This document shows positions 1-13,330 of a stretch of DNA of 64,000 nucleotides, one piece after another (the stretch's first letter is position 1; each line of letters opens with the position of its first letter). Origin of the DNA: Xiphophorus maculatus (taxonomy: Eukaryota; Chordata; Actinopteri; Cyprinodontiformes; Poeciliidae); the NCBI RefSeq assembly GCF_002775205.1, contig NC_036450.1, positions 13,039,479-13,103,478 on the forward strand, written 5' to 3'. The notes under the pieces are model-generated. The model had not been told where the DNA came from, ran no database searches, and was given only the letters and a program-made list of their open reading frames with translations. Both the position numbers and the translations under genes were made by a program.

Positions 1-887
1 TAGCAGCACACCAGGATTAACAACTCCCCACAAAAACAATTTAAGGCTTTTTACACATTTTACCAGGAGTGTCAATATTTAATAAGGGATTTTTATGTAA
101 CTGGCTCCATGTAACGTAATGAGTCATAAACTATTTATTTCACACAGCTGGTATAATGGTCATTTCTAATTAAAGGCAGTTTTTGATTTACTCAAACTAC
201 GTCACACAACGAAAGCTCTTGCAGTTTTGGTTTCAAACTGCGTGCTTCTTTAAAAGTCTCAAGCTCACAACTGCTTGGAACGGAGCAGATTATTCGGCAT
301 CTGAGAAAAAATTGATCAAAAAACTACAAATAAGGATCCACATCATTTCAAAAAGTGTTTAAATGCGTCAGTGTAACCAGAATGAAGCCACAGCTACATT
401 ATTCCTGTCGTTCGCTGTCGACTGGCTCCTTCATGACAAAAAGAAATGCATCAAAGGTTTTGTTCAACCCATTATCTTCAAGATACGACACATTCACTAA
501 CATTTCCAGCCTATCTTTATTATTATTCCAATATCTACCTCTAGAACTACTGAGAATGTTCACCTTTTTCCAAGCTATTTAAATGGGCTTGTCAGACTAT
601 TTCTCGTATAATTTACATTTTAAAATTGAGTTTTAAAGTGAAAATCAGATGGAATATGTAGCAAAACATAAGTTAGTGTTAATGCATAAAATGTAGTGAA
701 TTATCCAGAGACCAGCAATCCATTTTAGTTAAAAAAAAAGTAGAAGAGTTATGAGTTTTTGATGTATGTCTGTGAGTAAAAAAGAGGCTCAAATCATGTT
801 CTTATACGTTCTTCCTGGTGCACAACGAAGCTGGTGAGACGCATCGGTGTAATTGTCGGCCTGCGCGTCATTGTCCTCTCGGCGGCT
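1..887. other. Region downstream of snx24, no coding sequence recognised
   Basis: AT-rich sequence without a convincing exon on either strand. It should include the snx24 3' UTR, which runs leftward from the stop codon. A minus-strand AATAAA at 516-521 is a candidate poly(A) signal, but there are others and none is decisive. Confidence 0.4.
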
Positions 888-3800
888 CTACCTCGGCTGA
901 AAATCTGGGTAGAAAACGCCGTCCACCACGCCTTCAATCACAACGTTGGAAAAGGTATCTAATAAGGAAAAAAATTGCAAGGTCAGAAAAAAAAATGCAC
1001 ATATAATTTCACAGCTTTTGTCTATACATTCAATTGAATGCCTTCTTATTCTGGGGTGTTTACCCCCTTACAATTGTGCTTTTTAATTCCACTGCACTGA
1101 ACCCCATTGAAAACGTCATGATTATTCCACCAAATATTGATTTCTGATCTCTTCATGAGTTAAAAAATTAGTGTTGTTGTTTCTAAATGAATATAAACGT
1201 GTTTTCTTTGCATTGCTTGAAGCTTTTTCATTATTTTTGACCATTTGTCATTTTCCGCAAATAAATAAAAAATTTTTGCTTGGAATTTCGGAGACATGTC
1301 AGAAGTTCATAGAATTAAAGAACAATGTTCATTTTACTCAAACATACACCTATAAAAAGTAAAATCAGAGAAACTCATAATTTTAAGTGGTCTCTCTATA
1401 TATAAATACAAAAATATACAAGTAAATACACGGTTCAGACGAATCCATTGAACACCATGTTCAACTTGATGCTCTTTTTCTGAAATAATGTTATATAAAA
1501 TGAGACGGACACGCCTAAAATATTCCTGTTTTGCCTCTTAAATCCATGGCGTATTTACTCAAAGATCATCAAGATGGTTGTTGGTGTACGTAAGACAAAA
1601 CCTCTTGTTTTCTGTCAGCAGTGGGGGTTTTTCCTTGGAACTCCCCCATAGTAGCCATTTTTGCCCTCCGCCTTTCTTTTTTCATGAATCATAAACACCG
1701 ACTTTAACTGAGGCCTATAATTCTATAAATGTTGCTTTGAAGCATCTGGTTGATGTGATTTTTAGACTAATTTTAGAGAACATGTTTCCTTTCGTGAATC
1801 AAATCCTTATTTTTTTATGATTTGAAACATTTCACTGAGAAAAAACAAAACAAAAGTAGAAGAGATCTGTGTAAGGAAAAATACTTTTCTCAATACTGTG
1901 AATAAATGTGGGTCATCGTGTCATGTGAGCGTACCGAGTGCAGAAGGAAGCAGGTATGGATCTCTGAGATAAACCACCACTGGCTGATGAGACAGTTTAC
2001 TGAAAAAGAGTAAAAGAAAAAAGAGACTTGAGCGGGTAAAATTCAACACGCTGCCTGACGCACTATGTGGGTTAAAAACAACACGAGCACATGACCTACT
2101 GATTTATGCGAAAGGAGGAAACTCAAAATGACTCACCTTGATTCCATTGATTCTGTGTCAAAGGAGCTGAAAAGCATGAAAGAAAGAGAAGTCAGACCGC
2201 ATAGTCGTTCAAGAGTCTGGGAACAAAACTCTCCCACAACAAAAACTGCCACAAATTGCTTTATTTTTCTATACTGAAGCCAAGCTGCAGTTCCAACTCA
2301 CCCACAGCTTTCTGTTTTTGGCACTGAAGGAAAATGGCGGACGTTGAGGAAATCCAGGAATATCTTTGGGAGGACCTCATTTTCCATAATTACAGTCTGA
2401 CAAAAAAAAAAACAACAACAAAAAAAAAGGACATTTTTGTGAGCACACCACACCAGGATGCAGAAACAAAGTTGCTCAATGAGTTAGGACAGCAGACAGA
2501 AAAAACAACCACTCTACCTGCAGGTAGAGCTCCAGGCCGTGCCTCCTCTGCTCCAGAACTTTAGGGACCCAGTTTCTGACATGCTTCGAAGGGATTTCAG
2601 GAGGTTTTATGCTTTTTTTCAGCTGAAACGATTCAAATTGTTAAATTATTATTATTTCTTTTTGCATTTTATAGTTGTAATAATCTTAGAATTGTGCTAG
2701 ATTTTTGAATTCAGCTTTAAATCTTCTATCTAGGTCGTGCTTTATTATAAAATTACTTAAAGAAAATCTCTGTAACACCTTAGGTGTGTTAAAATGACTG
2801 TTTATCAATGTATTACATACAAAAAGTTAAACGAAATGTAACATTCTGGGGGAAAGTAGACCGTATGTCGTGATTGGGAGTCAAGGCAACTCCTGGGTTG
2901 TTTGGAGCTTCAAAAGTATAAAACACATTTTAAAAAGGAATTTATTGAGTTTTCAGTTCTTGGATGTCATGGCAGACAAGTTTAACAATGTGTGCTCCAC
3001 TATTTTCTTCAGAAAACGTGAAAAATATTCAAGTAATAAATTTCTGTCACATCACCTGGCTTGCTGCTGCGGTTTCTCTCCTTTCAAGTGTTTTTTATAT
3101 ATATATATATATACATACACAAAACACATCATTCTGTTAATTTGTTTAATTTAATTGCCCAGAACAGCCCACAAGTTGATTGATTATTATAATTAAATAA
3201 AGCACACATTTGTGTAGTGAATTCATCTAACATGTTTCACTTAGTAAATCACAAACTGTTCAATAATATTATAATTTATCACGATGCTTCTGCACGTCGT
3301 CAGATTATGCAAATTTATTCATTCACTCAAATCAGTGGAGTTGCACATCTTAAATATGCAAGATTTTGGCACTCAAGAACTGATTAACATAAATAAATAT
3401 AACAGTACAGAGGAAGGGGTCAGAGTTTTGACTGCACTGTGAAGCCGTTTGTTACAGGCGGTTGCAAAAGAAATTGCACATTACCAACATTTCATGCTGC
3501 ACAAGTTGCTTTAAAACTAAGATGCAACTAAAAGAAATAAAATGCATAATAATGATGCAATAAAAAATATAAGAGAGAGATAAAAGACTATTTAATAAGA
3601 CAATTAAGGCAGCTAAAACAAGAATGAGGCTGTTAAAGCAACAATGAGGCTGTTAAAACAAGCGAGAGCTTAAAGGTCAGGCGATAAAAATGTGCACATT
3701 TAATGAAGACAGACCATAATACTGCCAAGAAGAAGGTTTGAGATTTAATTTTAGTTGTTGAAATGGATAGCATCACCTTTGAATGTGGAAGCAAACACAC

Positions 3801-5257
3801 ATTTATATATACATATATTTTTCTGATATTATGGTTACATATCTGAGCACAAAAACCTCCCCACAAAATAAAAAACACACACAGTCATGTAGAGAAACTT
3901 GGGTCTCACCATTTTGTGCAAAGCGTGGAATTCACTGTAGCGTTTCTCAACACTGTGCAGTCTGCCGTTCACCAGCACGTCGATTTTGAAGACCTGACGG
4001 AAAGACAAAAAGCAGTGATTTCCTCTTGTGGAGGGTACATTTGATTTGGTCATCATTTAGCAGCTAACAGAAAGGAAACATCTGTCTCCATTTTTTTTGG
4101 TTGATCTGTCAAAATGACTGTTGGCATTCCTGAACAAACGCGTCGTCTACTTCCCTCTCTCTGCTTGTTCCCTAAAAAACTCGACGCAGACGTCTCTGTT
4201 TCTACCACAATGACAGCGCGTTCTGGAGTGACAATGGAGCTGGTGATAAAACTCTGGACAGAAACTTAAATATAAAAAACATATAGTTTGAAATTAAAAA
4301 GAACTAAACTGCTTGTAAAAGCTTTGTACCATTGGTGTCCTTGTATGTATTCAATGCAGATATTGAATAAAAATATGATGCTAGCACTGCTTAAATCACA
4401 TTTTCTTATTGCTTTCCAAATAGGTTTTTCATTTTAAAAGAGTTATTTTGTTTTATAAGAGCTTTCCAGAGTCACAGGTTGCACAACCCTGGTTTAGATC
4501 AATGTATTTTTATGTATCAGAGTGGCCTAGTCAAAGTTCAGACCAGAGTTTTAAATGCATAGTATTTTCTATGAATATTAATAAGAGTATACATTGCATG
4601 GATATGTAAAGAGACAGAATACATTATAATTGTCATAATATATGATGTAAAGAATCATTTATATTTAAAGGGAACTATATAAAAATATGTATTAAAAGCA
4701 AAATATATTTTACAGAGGTTCCTATTATAGTATTTACTTAATTTATCTATTTACACAAGTCTCAGTGAGCACAATTAAACTCCAGATTGTCAATAACATC
4801 CCTTTGAAGTGTCCCAAAATTAGACTACCTGTTTGAAAAAATGAATTTCTCTGACTTATTTTTGAATTTTGGTGATGAGTTCAGGTGAAACGGTTTAAAT
4901 TTGTTCACAAGAAATAAATAAAGATCTTAGATATCGCCAAGCTGTCTAAAAGTGCAGTGGCTCTTTAATGTAAACGCTGCCAAAAGTTAAACGGAGAAAA
5001 CTGACATGTTTACAGAGAGAAAATGTGATAAATTCAGCTGTGAGGAGGTGATGTTCTGCTAAAAAAAAAAGACAAATTAAAACAATCGCGTGTGAGCGAC
5101 ACAGTCTGCAGTCTACGAAGCGACTCGATCAGGTTTAAAGGTGATTTTTGGACGGAGACACACGAACGCAGGTTTCCGTTGACCTTACCGTGAATCCTTT
5201 CTCCACTGAGCTGTTCTCCGAACGGAACGACGGGATCGACAGTCGGATCGGGTGCAT
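888..5257 (-). CDS. snx24: Sorting nexin 24 (PX-domain protein), 7 coding exons
   Basis: Small PX-domain sorting nexin, expected to bind phosphoinositides on endosomal membranes. I assembled seven minus-strand exons with GT/AG borders: 5189-5257, 3910-3993, 2518-2622, 2302-2396, 2137-2166, 1935-1999 and 888-958. They sum to 519 bp (172 aa); the human protein is about 169 aa. The PX core is clear: [20 protein letters not shown] (exon 2) carries the RYSEF phosphoinositide motif, [18 protein letters not shown] is in exon 3, and [15 protein letters not shown] is in exon 4. The C-terminal [13 protein letters not shown] and [14 protein letters not shown] match SNX24 rather than its paralogue SNX22. 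The ATG at 5255-5257 was chosen because [14 protein letters not shown] aligns with the family N-terminus; the open frame upstream has no family match. The 30-bp exon 5 was found by phase and by SFDTESMES. Confidence 0.93.
3096..3113. repeat. (TA)n microsatellite
   Basis: A run of nine TA units in snx24 intron 2. Confidence 0.85.
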
Positions 5258-6611
5258 TTTTTCCCGCCGGACCAAACGGTTCTGTTCGGGTTCTATGTGA
5301 TCTTGTAGCGCGGACACACAGAAAGCATTTAACCCAAACACTGACTGCTGGTGGTTTACTGCAGTCAGTGTGATAAAAATCACTGAATTCAAATAAACTC
5401 AGGCATGTCTCAGTGCTGCCCCCTTATGGACTGGATGACATGGATTGTAGCCTGGATGGGGAAAATACTACTAGAAATTGTATTTTATTTAATTTTCCTT
5501 TATATAGTGAAATTATTAAATTACTTACAGACGCTTTAGCAATATTTATTTTATTTTTTTTTAGCAATTTTACGTTGCTAAATCTTTCTTTCTTTTATTT
5601 TTTAAAGATAACATAAACAACATAGATAAACCCTTTATTTATGTTGCTAATAGGAACCTAAGTAACATGTTTTTGTATGTAATAGTTCCCTTTAAATCTA
5701 AGCGATTCTTTACATCTTAAAATAGAACACTATAGTAAAAATAGTGTTACTATTTTAAGAAAACTATTATTAGTTTTTGATGCATGGCATCAAAAACCTA
5801 ACAATAGTAATAGAAAAATGTCATTTAGTGATAAAATGTATAACAGATAATAAAAAAAATAATAAAAGTATTAATAATGTTTATGTAGATAAACTGATTA
5901 GGAAAAGCCTGTAAAACTATTGCTTCATTTTCAGTAATCATTGACTGTTATTGCACTCAGCAGTCACAGGACATTTGCCAACACATGAAGAAACTAATCT
6001 GTTTTTTCTTCTTTTTGATTGCGTGCAGTTTATTAAAGCAGAGCAAAAAAGGTTGAAAAAAAACATTCGAGACAATATCTGCCGAATTTATTTATGAAAG
6101 CTCCATCAAAAGCTTTAGAATAAAGACATTTTTCTTCTGCATATAAATATAATAAATGCATTTTCATTTTAGTTAGCTTTTACTTTTTGATATATTGAGT
6201 AAGGGACTAAATGGAGGCAGATTCAATGTGGCAACCCCTGAAGAGAAAAAACAAAAACAGAGAAGAAGATACAATGACTAAGCACTGAAGGACATTGTGT
6301 TGTTTTAATCTCTTCTTTAAGCTGTTAAATATAACAGATTTATTTAAGTGTCTTACAATAAAGGCATAGGGGATACAAGAGAGGGAAAAAAGTATAACAG
6401 AGGTGTTTTTTCCTCATAAAGCAAAGAGGATTCAATGTAATCTTGTGTCATAATAGCTGATGGTTATGTTTATTTTTTTTCTAAATTTTTTATTCTAAAA
6501 TGAAAGTATGTCACATATTATCATCTTTCACACATCCCCTGTTGATCTTTGTACTCGTCAAAGTCTTTCACAGGGGAAACTTCTTGAATATCAGTGGATC
6601 ACTGCTGTGTC
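5258..6611. other. snx24 5' flank and lox 3' UTR
   Basis: Both genes lie on the minus strand, so this gap holds the snx24 promoter side and, from 6611 leftward, the lox 3' UTR. It is AT-rich with no coding exon. An 11-bp perfect inverted repeat with a 3-nt loop lies at 5773-5797 (arm GTTTTTGATGC). A minus-strand AATAAA near 6030 is one possible lox poly(A) signal. Confidence 0.5.
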
Positions 6612-9600
6612 TTAATATCTGAAAAATCCAGAAACAAAAGGACCATGTGAATTAATAGACAACACAATCTTAAAATAAAAACAGTCACTTCATTCATGGT
6701 ACTTACGGCGACATGTGGCACCCGGATACATAGGCATAGTTGCCGGTGTAACGTACGTCACACCGCACAATGTTGTTGGAGTAGTCCGATTCTTCAACTT
6801 GATAGGAAGGATTTACACTGATCTGTGCACAACAAACCGCACGAAACAAAGACGTATCAACGACATCATTAACTGGCGATTCTACAAAGGAATGCGCTTC
6901 AAAGGCAAAGATAGCCTGTCAGGCACAAACCTTGAGGGTATATTGTCCAGGTTGCACATCTGTGATGTCGATCCACTGACAATCGATGTCTGCGTTGTAG
7001 GTGTCATAACATCCTGGGCTCAGACCCTGCACATCAAACAGTATCCACATTTAACAATAATATGATAAATGTGTAAAATCATGTGCAGATCTTTCACATG
7101 ATTAATGCTAAAGGTCATTTTTAGCTATTCTAAAGTATGTCACTGCTTTATTGTTCCTAAAAGAACAATGATTACAAAGCAATCTAAGTTTCTAAATTAT
7201 TTGAGTTTAAATCGAATAATGAATCATGAAATAGGGAACACAGTACAAAAGTTGTTTATACTCATGTAAGCAGAGAGGCCAAAACTTCTTTCTCAGCACC
7301 TTTGTTATTGTATAGGGATGTTATTAAAGTTGAGATTATACGTAATTTTTACATTTTTAAAATGTTTAATTAAACTCATCATCTGAACCATGATGCTGGT
7401 GCACCGGTGTAGTGTTCAGCTGTAAAATCTCGGTTTTAATCCAAGTATTTTTCACCCTTTAAAATATATTCTCATAAAGAAAGAGACTGTATTTACTGAG
7501 GTAGCTTCCTTTTTATCTGTTTCATTGGAACGAATCTCAGAGAACCCAAGACTTGGAGAAGTTACATAAAATACAAGATTCTTGTAAGTTAAAGGTTGAC
7601 ACTTCATCAACGTAAAAACTTGATAGAGCAGAAAGACTTCTAATGAAATGATATCTCATTAACAGACAAAAGTGACAGGACAAACTTGTTATTTTAACAT
7701 ATTTAACCCACTAAAATGGATGTATAGACTTTTAAATGAGCAAAGCATGGTTTCTGGAAACACTCATAAGTGTCACAGTTTTGTTTTATGTTTAAATATG
7801 CATTCATAAAAAAAACCTGGAGCTTATTTTGAGACCTGTGTGTGTGACGTGCAGGCATATCTCCGGTAGTATCCATAGTCACAGGAGGTGTCTTCCAAGC
7901 AGAAGCTAGCCTTGTGGCCCTCTGCCACCGACCGCTGAGTAGAGGAGTCCAGCAGTTCATAGTGGCTGAACTCGTCCATGCTGTGGTAGTGCCTGTCGAT
8001 CATCAGCAAAACACACAGGTCAGAGAATAAACTCTTTCTGCAACCACTGGACACCATGTATAAATTTCCCAACGTCACAGGTGATAATTCAGTTTTCAAT
8101 ATACACAGTTATGTGACCTTGTGCAGAACAACATCTGGTTTAACTCTGCTGTCTCTTAGGAAAACAGTCTGGCCTCTAACTGCACTTGACTTTCAAAACA
8201 CTGACAAAAAATCTATACAGACCACATCAAGAGTTTGTTGAATCGTGCCCAAAAGGGCTCCATATCGGGAAGCAGCCCAGTCGACCTCTCACCTCACAGC
8301 ATAACTATGGAGTGAGGTAATTTCAGGAGAAACTGAAGTAGGACTTTTACAGTAATCCCAGTGAAAGATCTGAAAGCTCAGCAGGTTCCGCTGTGGAACC
8401 ATTAATCTCTACATTTTATTTTATCTATCCACATAAATCTTTTCTGTTGATCATGAATCAAACACTCTGGTTCTGTAAGTTTATTAACCTCATCTCGTAA
8501 AAAAATAAGGAGAGCTAGATTCTCTTTCTGTCAAAACAAAACAGAAAATCCTACTTTAGCAGCTTAGTTTGTTAATAAATAGACTATAAGGCTGCGTTCA
8601 CACTGCAGTTTGAAGTGATCCAATTCCGATTTTTAGTCAATTCGGATTTTTTTTTTTTTTTTTTTGCCGTGGTCGTTCACACTGCCAAATAGTATGTGTT
8701 CTGCAGTGTGAACGGGCAAACGACCTGAAAGTATCCCGCATGCGCAGTAGAGGGCGCAATAGCGTCAGCGTTCTCAGTGTTCTGCCAACCGCCATCAAAA
8801 GAAGAAGTGCTCAGCGTTTGCGGAAGTAAACATGGATGCTAACGGTAGGGCATAGCTTGCACATTTGAAGTTGTTGCCGGCCGGAGCAGCATATTAACAA
8901 CTTAATCCTCATTATAGTCCTATAGTCCGTCATAGTTGTTGTTTTTCTTGCCGCTTGTGCGTATCAGGACACAGAATAGTGACATTTGTCACTATTCGGA
9001 TTCATCCGAACTGACGTTCAGTTTGGATGAATTCGACCTGGACGTTTGATCGCATTTGAATCGGCTACGTATCGGATATGAGTCAAATTCCAAAAGAATC
9101 CGGCTGTGCTGTTCAGACTGTCATGAATAGATCGGATACAAGTCGCATTATGGCAAAAGAAAATCGGAATTGGGTCACTTCAGGCTGCAGTATGAACGCA
9201 GCCAAAAAATGTCAAAGTTGCTGTGGTTTACCATAATAACAAAAAGAAAATGTAGTCATCGGCATATACTGTGAAAGTATTCTTTCTGTGTTTCAATAAC
9301 CTCTGATATACTTTTGTCATAAAATTGAATCAAAGTACTACGCAGTCAACATGGTGTATTCATACCATCAATTCCTATTGATGCACATTTAACACAAACA
9401 AGGATCATAATGGAGGAACTTTGCAACATTCTAGTGTTCAGAGTTATGGGCAATAAACCCCAGTTTAGCTGATTTTCATACTAAACACCTTTTGTATGAT
9501 GTTAATGTTACCAATATTTACTTAACTTAGAATCACTTTGATAGCAGAATGTAAATAATTTGTTTTTATATGATTGTAAGTGAATTCAGGCTCCACTGGG

Positions 9601-12600
9601 TTTAAATAGTAAAGAACAGTCAGAATTTTTTTAATAACTCCGATTAAGAAGATTTGTCTAAAAGAATACTGTGACTCAGTGCAAAGAATAGTCATAGTTT
9701 GATTCACCCTCTGCAACATGATGACTTTTGTTAAATCCCATGTTGCCTACTTATCTACATATAAGTAGGCAACAAATTCTGATAAGTGATTTTGAGTCAT
9801 GGAGTAAAGGCAGTTTCATTGGTCATTATGTGTAAAAAAAAGCTGTATAAATTAAAAACATCCAAGGAATCTAAAAAAAACTGTGTTTAGTATTTAATAC
9901 ATAACAGGATTGTGTTTGTTTGACCACATTGAATTTTTAATGACCTTCACAAACTTTTTAAAATTCTGTCAGTTTTCCATTTGGTTAAAATAAGCAGATT
10001 TATGAAGTGAGAGAGCACAATAGGGGGTGGGAACAGTTTACAAGCTGACTCACAAAGACAGAAAAAAAGCAGCAAAACCAAAGTCCACCCAAACTGGAGG
10101 AGAATTTTTTTTTTAAAATTATCAAATGTCTGTGTGATGATGAGGTGGACAGCGTGGACGTAAACTTTCTACTCACTGGTGGCAGCTGTGCCACTCCCAG
10201 GAGTAGCGTGGCCTGCTGGGCAGGAAGTCAGCTGTGCCTTGGTTCTTGACTTTCTGAGGAAACCTCAGCAGCACTCTGGTGTCGTAGTCTCTCGCTCGAT
10301 AGGCTGAGCTGCAGGCATAGAGCAAAGAAAACAGATGTGATTGAAGGGACAGAAAATACCTTCTTATGTAGACGGTGACATCACCACTGATGTTTTCCCT
10401 GCTTCATCTCTTCCTCGGAGTGGAGCAGACTTTCAGGGTCCAAACTGAAACCAAGTCTGCCAAGGTGTGTGTGAAAGGGTGGATGTGTGTGTGTGTATAA
10501 ATGCAGGGTGGAAAAAATCCTTCAGAGGCGCTCGGTTGTTTGGGTTAGTCCTCGATAATGTGTTTACCATTCAGGCTTTCTCCCTGAGGACAGGCTATGA
10601 TTAAACTTTTACAGAAATCCACCAACTCCACCCCCTTTCTCCACCATCAGCTGCAGGAATCACTTAATTTTAACTCATCTCATCGCTTCAGCTGGGCAGT
10701 CCTTCCTTACAAACACTTAGGTGGTTGTTATGGCTCAGAGCTCCCTGATTCACACTCAGACAAGGCTACAACTCCCACCCTTACTTTTTTTTTTCTCCTC
10801 ATACATGAGTCCCAGTACCTTGACAAACAGTTTTCCTCAGCTGCACATCTCAGGTTGTACATCGGTGCTCTTTGGACATAAGCAGAGGCTTGAATGTAGT
10901 ATGGATCTGGCACAAGATCAGGAAGACCTACAACACAATATGAAAATAGATTAAAATGATTGATCAATAACATACGTAGATCCAGTTGATGGTGGGTTAA
11001 TGCCGGCTTGAAAAATGAAAAAAAAAATTGAGGGTGCTACACCTTTGTCCTTAAAATTTCTTACTTTTTAAATGAGGATCTTACCTACTATCAAAATGAG
11101 GTAAATCTTAAAAACAAACATATCGGTAACAAATGCTATCTAAACATTTAGATTATAATGACACTGAATCTTTTGGTTCAGTCATTTGATATATTTGTTG
11201 TTAGCAGGGAATACCTGATATGTTTATATTGGCTGTATTATGAATAATTATATTTAACCTTAGTGACAGCTAAGAATTAGCATAAAATTTGTGGCTGAAA
11301 AAGTTTCTGTGTTGTAACTAGCTTAGCGACAATGCTATAATCAAACTTGTAAGATGAGCTTCTAAACTTTGAGCCACTTTCTAACTTCTGTTTTCTAGGA
11401 GATTTTTAAGAAGCCACTTTGTTTTAATAGACTTAAAAAGTTTGCATCCAGCTTTAGCTTGAAATAAAGCTGGATATTATTAGCAAGCCTCACTTGCTAA
11501 TACCTTGGAACAACGCATCTTAGCTGTAGTTGTCTGTGAAACAATATTTACATTTCATGTTTTCAATTTTTTAAATTTACACAAAGTTTTTAAGTAATTT
11601 AGTGACAGTGCTAACTTTAAAGTCGGACCTTAGCTGAGCTTTTCAACCCTGCAGCTATTGTTGCCAATGAATACCACAACTTAACTGTGGTTGACATGGA
11701 AAAAATTCCCCTTCCACCTTCTTGTATGAACAGATTTAAAAAGTTTCTATCCAGCCTGTTGTTATAGTGCTAATGCTAAAGCCAAACTCTAGAACCCCAG
11801 AGTAGCATTTACCAATGAACTGTACATTTTATTTGCATTTATATAAATGCTATTTTGTTAAAATCTAGCTAAAAGTCATGAGCAATGAACACCACATACT
11901 AGCTGTGGTCAAACAAAAGTTTCTACCGACCATGTTAGAAAAGATTTAGATTTTTTTTATTTTTTATTATTTCACTAATTTTTATGTCCGGATCGAAAAC
12001 AGGTCTTGGGATGTATTTCTTTGTTTGATGTGAAGACAAAGCAGATAGGTACATTAGCCATTAGTTGTAAATAATTGAGAGGAAAAATTTAACGGAATTG
12101 ACTGTATTTTACCTGTTAATTAGTACATAGTTTATACTTTAACAAATCTACTAAAATAAATCCAATTGCTGGACTCATTTCATTGGTCAAATTGTTTTTG
12201 TTTTTTCAGTGAATAAAGGTGGAGACACGTTTGATGAACAGATGCTGTGCTGACGGTCATTACAAACACCCTCTTCTGCCAAGCATCCACACATTTATTC
12301 ATGCGTGAAGAGCGCCTTCTTCATTCTTACCATACTGATGATACCTTGTACCATATCCGGGTCTTGACCTCGGTCTTGGTCTCTCGTAAACATCATAATG
12401 GTTGTAATATGGATTGTCAAAGTCGATGGACTTGTAAGGATCGTACGGATCATCACCGACCATCATGTCACTGGCTCTGGGTAGAGGCGGGCTGACATTG
12501 ACATCTCGGGTGTCGTTGACGGTGCGGTTCCCCTGCGCCCCGGTGCTCTCCGCGGGTCGTTCCCGGTGAAGATGCTCCCGATGTTCTTGCCCTCTCACAA

Positions 12601-12943
12601 GCGTAAGGAGGCTGCGGGGCGGCTGGTGCTGCTGCTGCTGTGGCTGACTCCGGGCTTCCTGATGTCTCACGTCCGCATCCCGGATGATGGTGACAGGTCG
12701 CGCCTGCTCTTGTTCTTGCGCTGCGCCCCTGCGCTTCGGCGGCACGTACTCCGAGCCTTGGCTTAAAAGACTGAAAACCTTCCCGTTGTGAGACCACTGC
12801 AGCGTCTGCCGAAAAGCTCCTCTATGGTCATTTCTTGGTTGCGCTCCCGGGTTTCTCTGGGAGCTAGCAATTTGCAGGAGCACAACAAATAAACAGAAGC
12901 ATGCGTAAAAAGTGCCAAATGCGCCAAACACGCGCCCTCCCAT
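6612..12943 (-). CDS. lox: Lysyl oxidase (protein-lysine 6-oxidase), 7 exons
   Basis: Secreted copper amine oxidase that deaminates lysines in collagen and elastin to start cross-linking. Exons: 12331-12943, 10819-10927, 10177-10308, 7836-7992, 6931-7026, 6707-6822 and 6612-6618, summing to 1230 bp (409 aa). Exons 2, 4, 5 and 6 are 109, 157, 96 and 116 bp, the lengths I recall for human LOX; exon 3 is 132 bp, two codons shorter. The last exon encodes only the final Pro-Tyr. Residues 1-29 look like a signal peptide, followed by a Gln/Arg-rich propeptide. The BMP1-type site MMVG/DDPY is intact. The copper site [14 protein letters not shown], the LTQ lysine in [13 protein letters not shown] and the partner tyrosine in [11 protein letters not shown] are present. 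The ATG at 12943 was preferred over one 36 codons upstream because it starts the signal peptide. The tyrosine-rich linker [16 protein letters not shown] identifies LOX rather than LOXL1. Confidence 0.97.
8590..9203. mobile_element. Nonautonomous inverted-repeat DNA element in lox intron 3
   Basis: A 614-bp block with terminal inverted repeats of about 44 bp and only a few mismatches. The left end begins GGCTGCGTTCACACTGCAG and the reverse complement of the right end begins GGCTGCGTTCATACTGCAG; both continue to a shared AATTCCGATTTT. No transposase frame is visible inside. I could not find a clean target-site duplication, so the superfamily is not assigned. A T-rich stretch near 8647-8665 follows the left repeat. 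Confidence 0.8.
9741..9774. repeat. Perfect 14-bp hairpin
   Basis: Arms TGTTGCCTACTTAT (9741-9754) and ATAAGTAGGCAACA (9761-9774) are exact reverse complements around a 6-nt loop, in lox intron 3. Reads as a local inverted duplication rather than a gene. Confidence 0.85.
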
Positions 12944-13330
12944 TATAGATTTAATGAAATATGTCAAATATGGACAGAATGCTATTATAAGGAACAAAAA
13001 TCCTAAATTTGAGCAGCAGTCTTCATGTCTCAGTCGAAAGGAAACGTTCAAAGAGCAGAGAAAGTGAAAAGCTAAATTTTAGTGTTTCCTTGTGACCTCA
13101 TATCGCTTTTCTGCAGCCTGGAGATGCATAAGATGATGATGATTATGAGGAGGAGGAGTTCAGCATTTGGAGGAGTTTAGGATCTTGTTATTCAAGTCTG
13201 CTGCTGCTCTAGTAACGACAGTGACGTGTGATCATTACCAACCAAAATTGCGCAATCTGATTTTTGTACAGGATGCCAAATGAGCGTTGGTAACAAGCAG
13301 TAAAACAGAAAAGAGTGAAATCAAGTCTAA

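Noticed and set aside
888-5257. SNX22 as an alternative name for the PX-domain gene
   Set aside because: The [19 protein letters not shown] and SHQPV..LRDPY segments match SNX24, and lox is the expected SNX24 neighbour.
12566-12766. Plus-strand 66-codon open frame and an overlapping 109-codon minus-strand frame
   Set aside because: Both lie inside lox exon 1 in other frames; the lox frame is explained by homology.
6612-12943. LOXL1 as an alternative to LOX
   Set aside because: The end of the propeptide and the DDPYDPYKS and YERPRP segments are LOX-like, and snx24 is adjacent.
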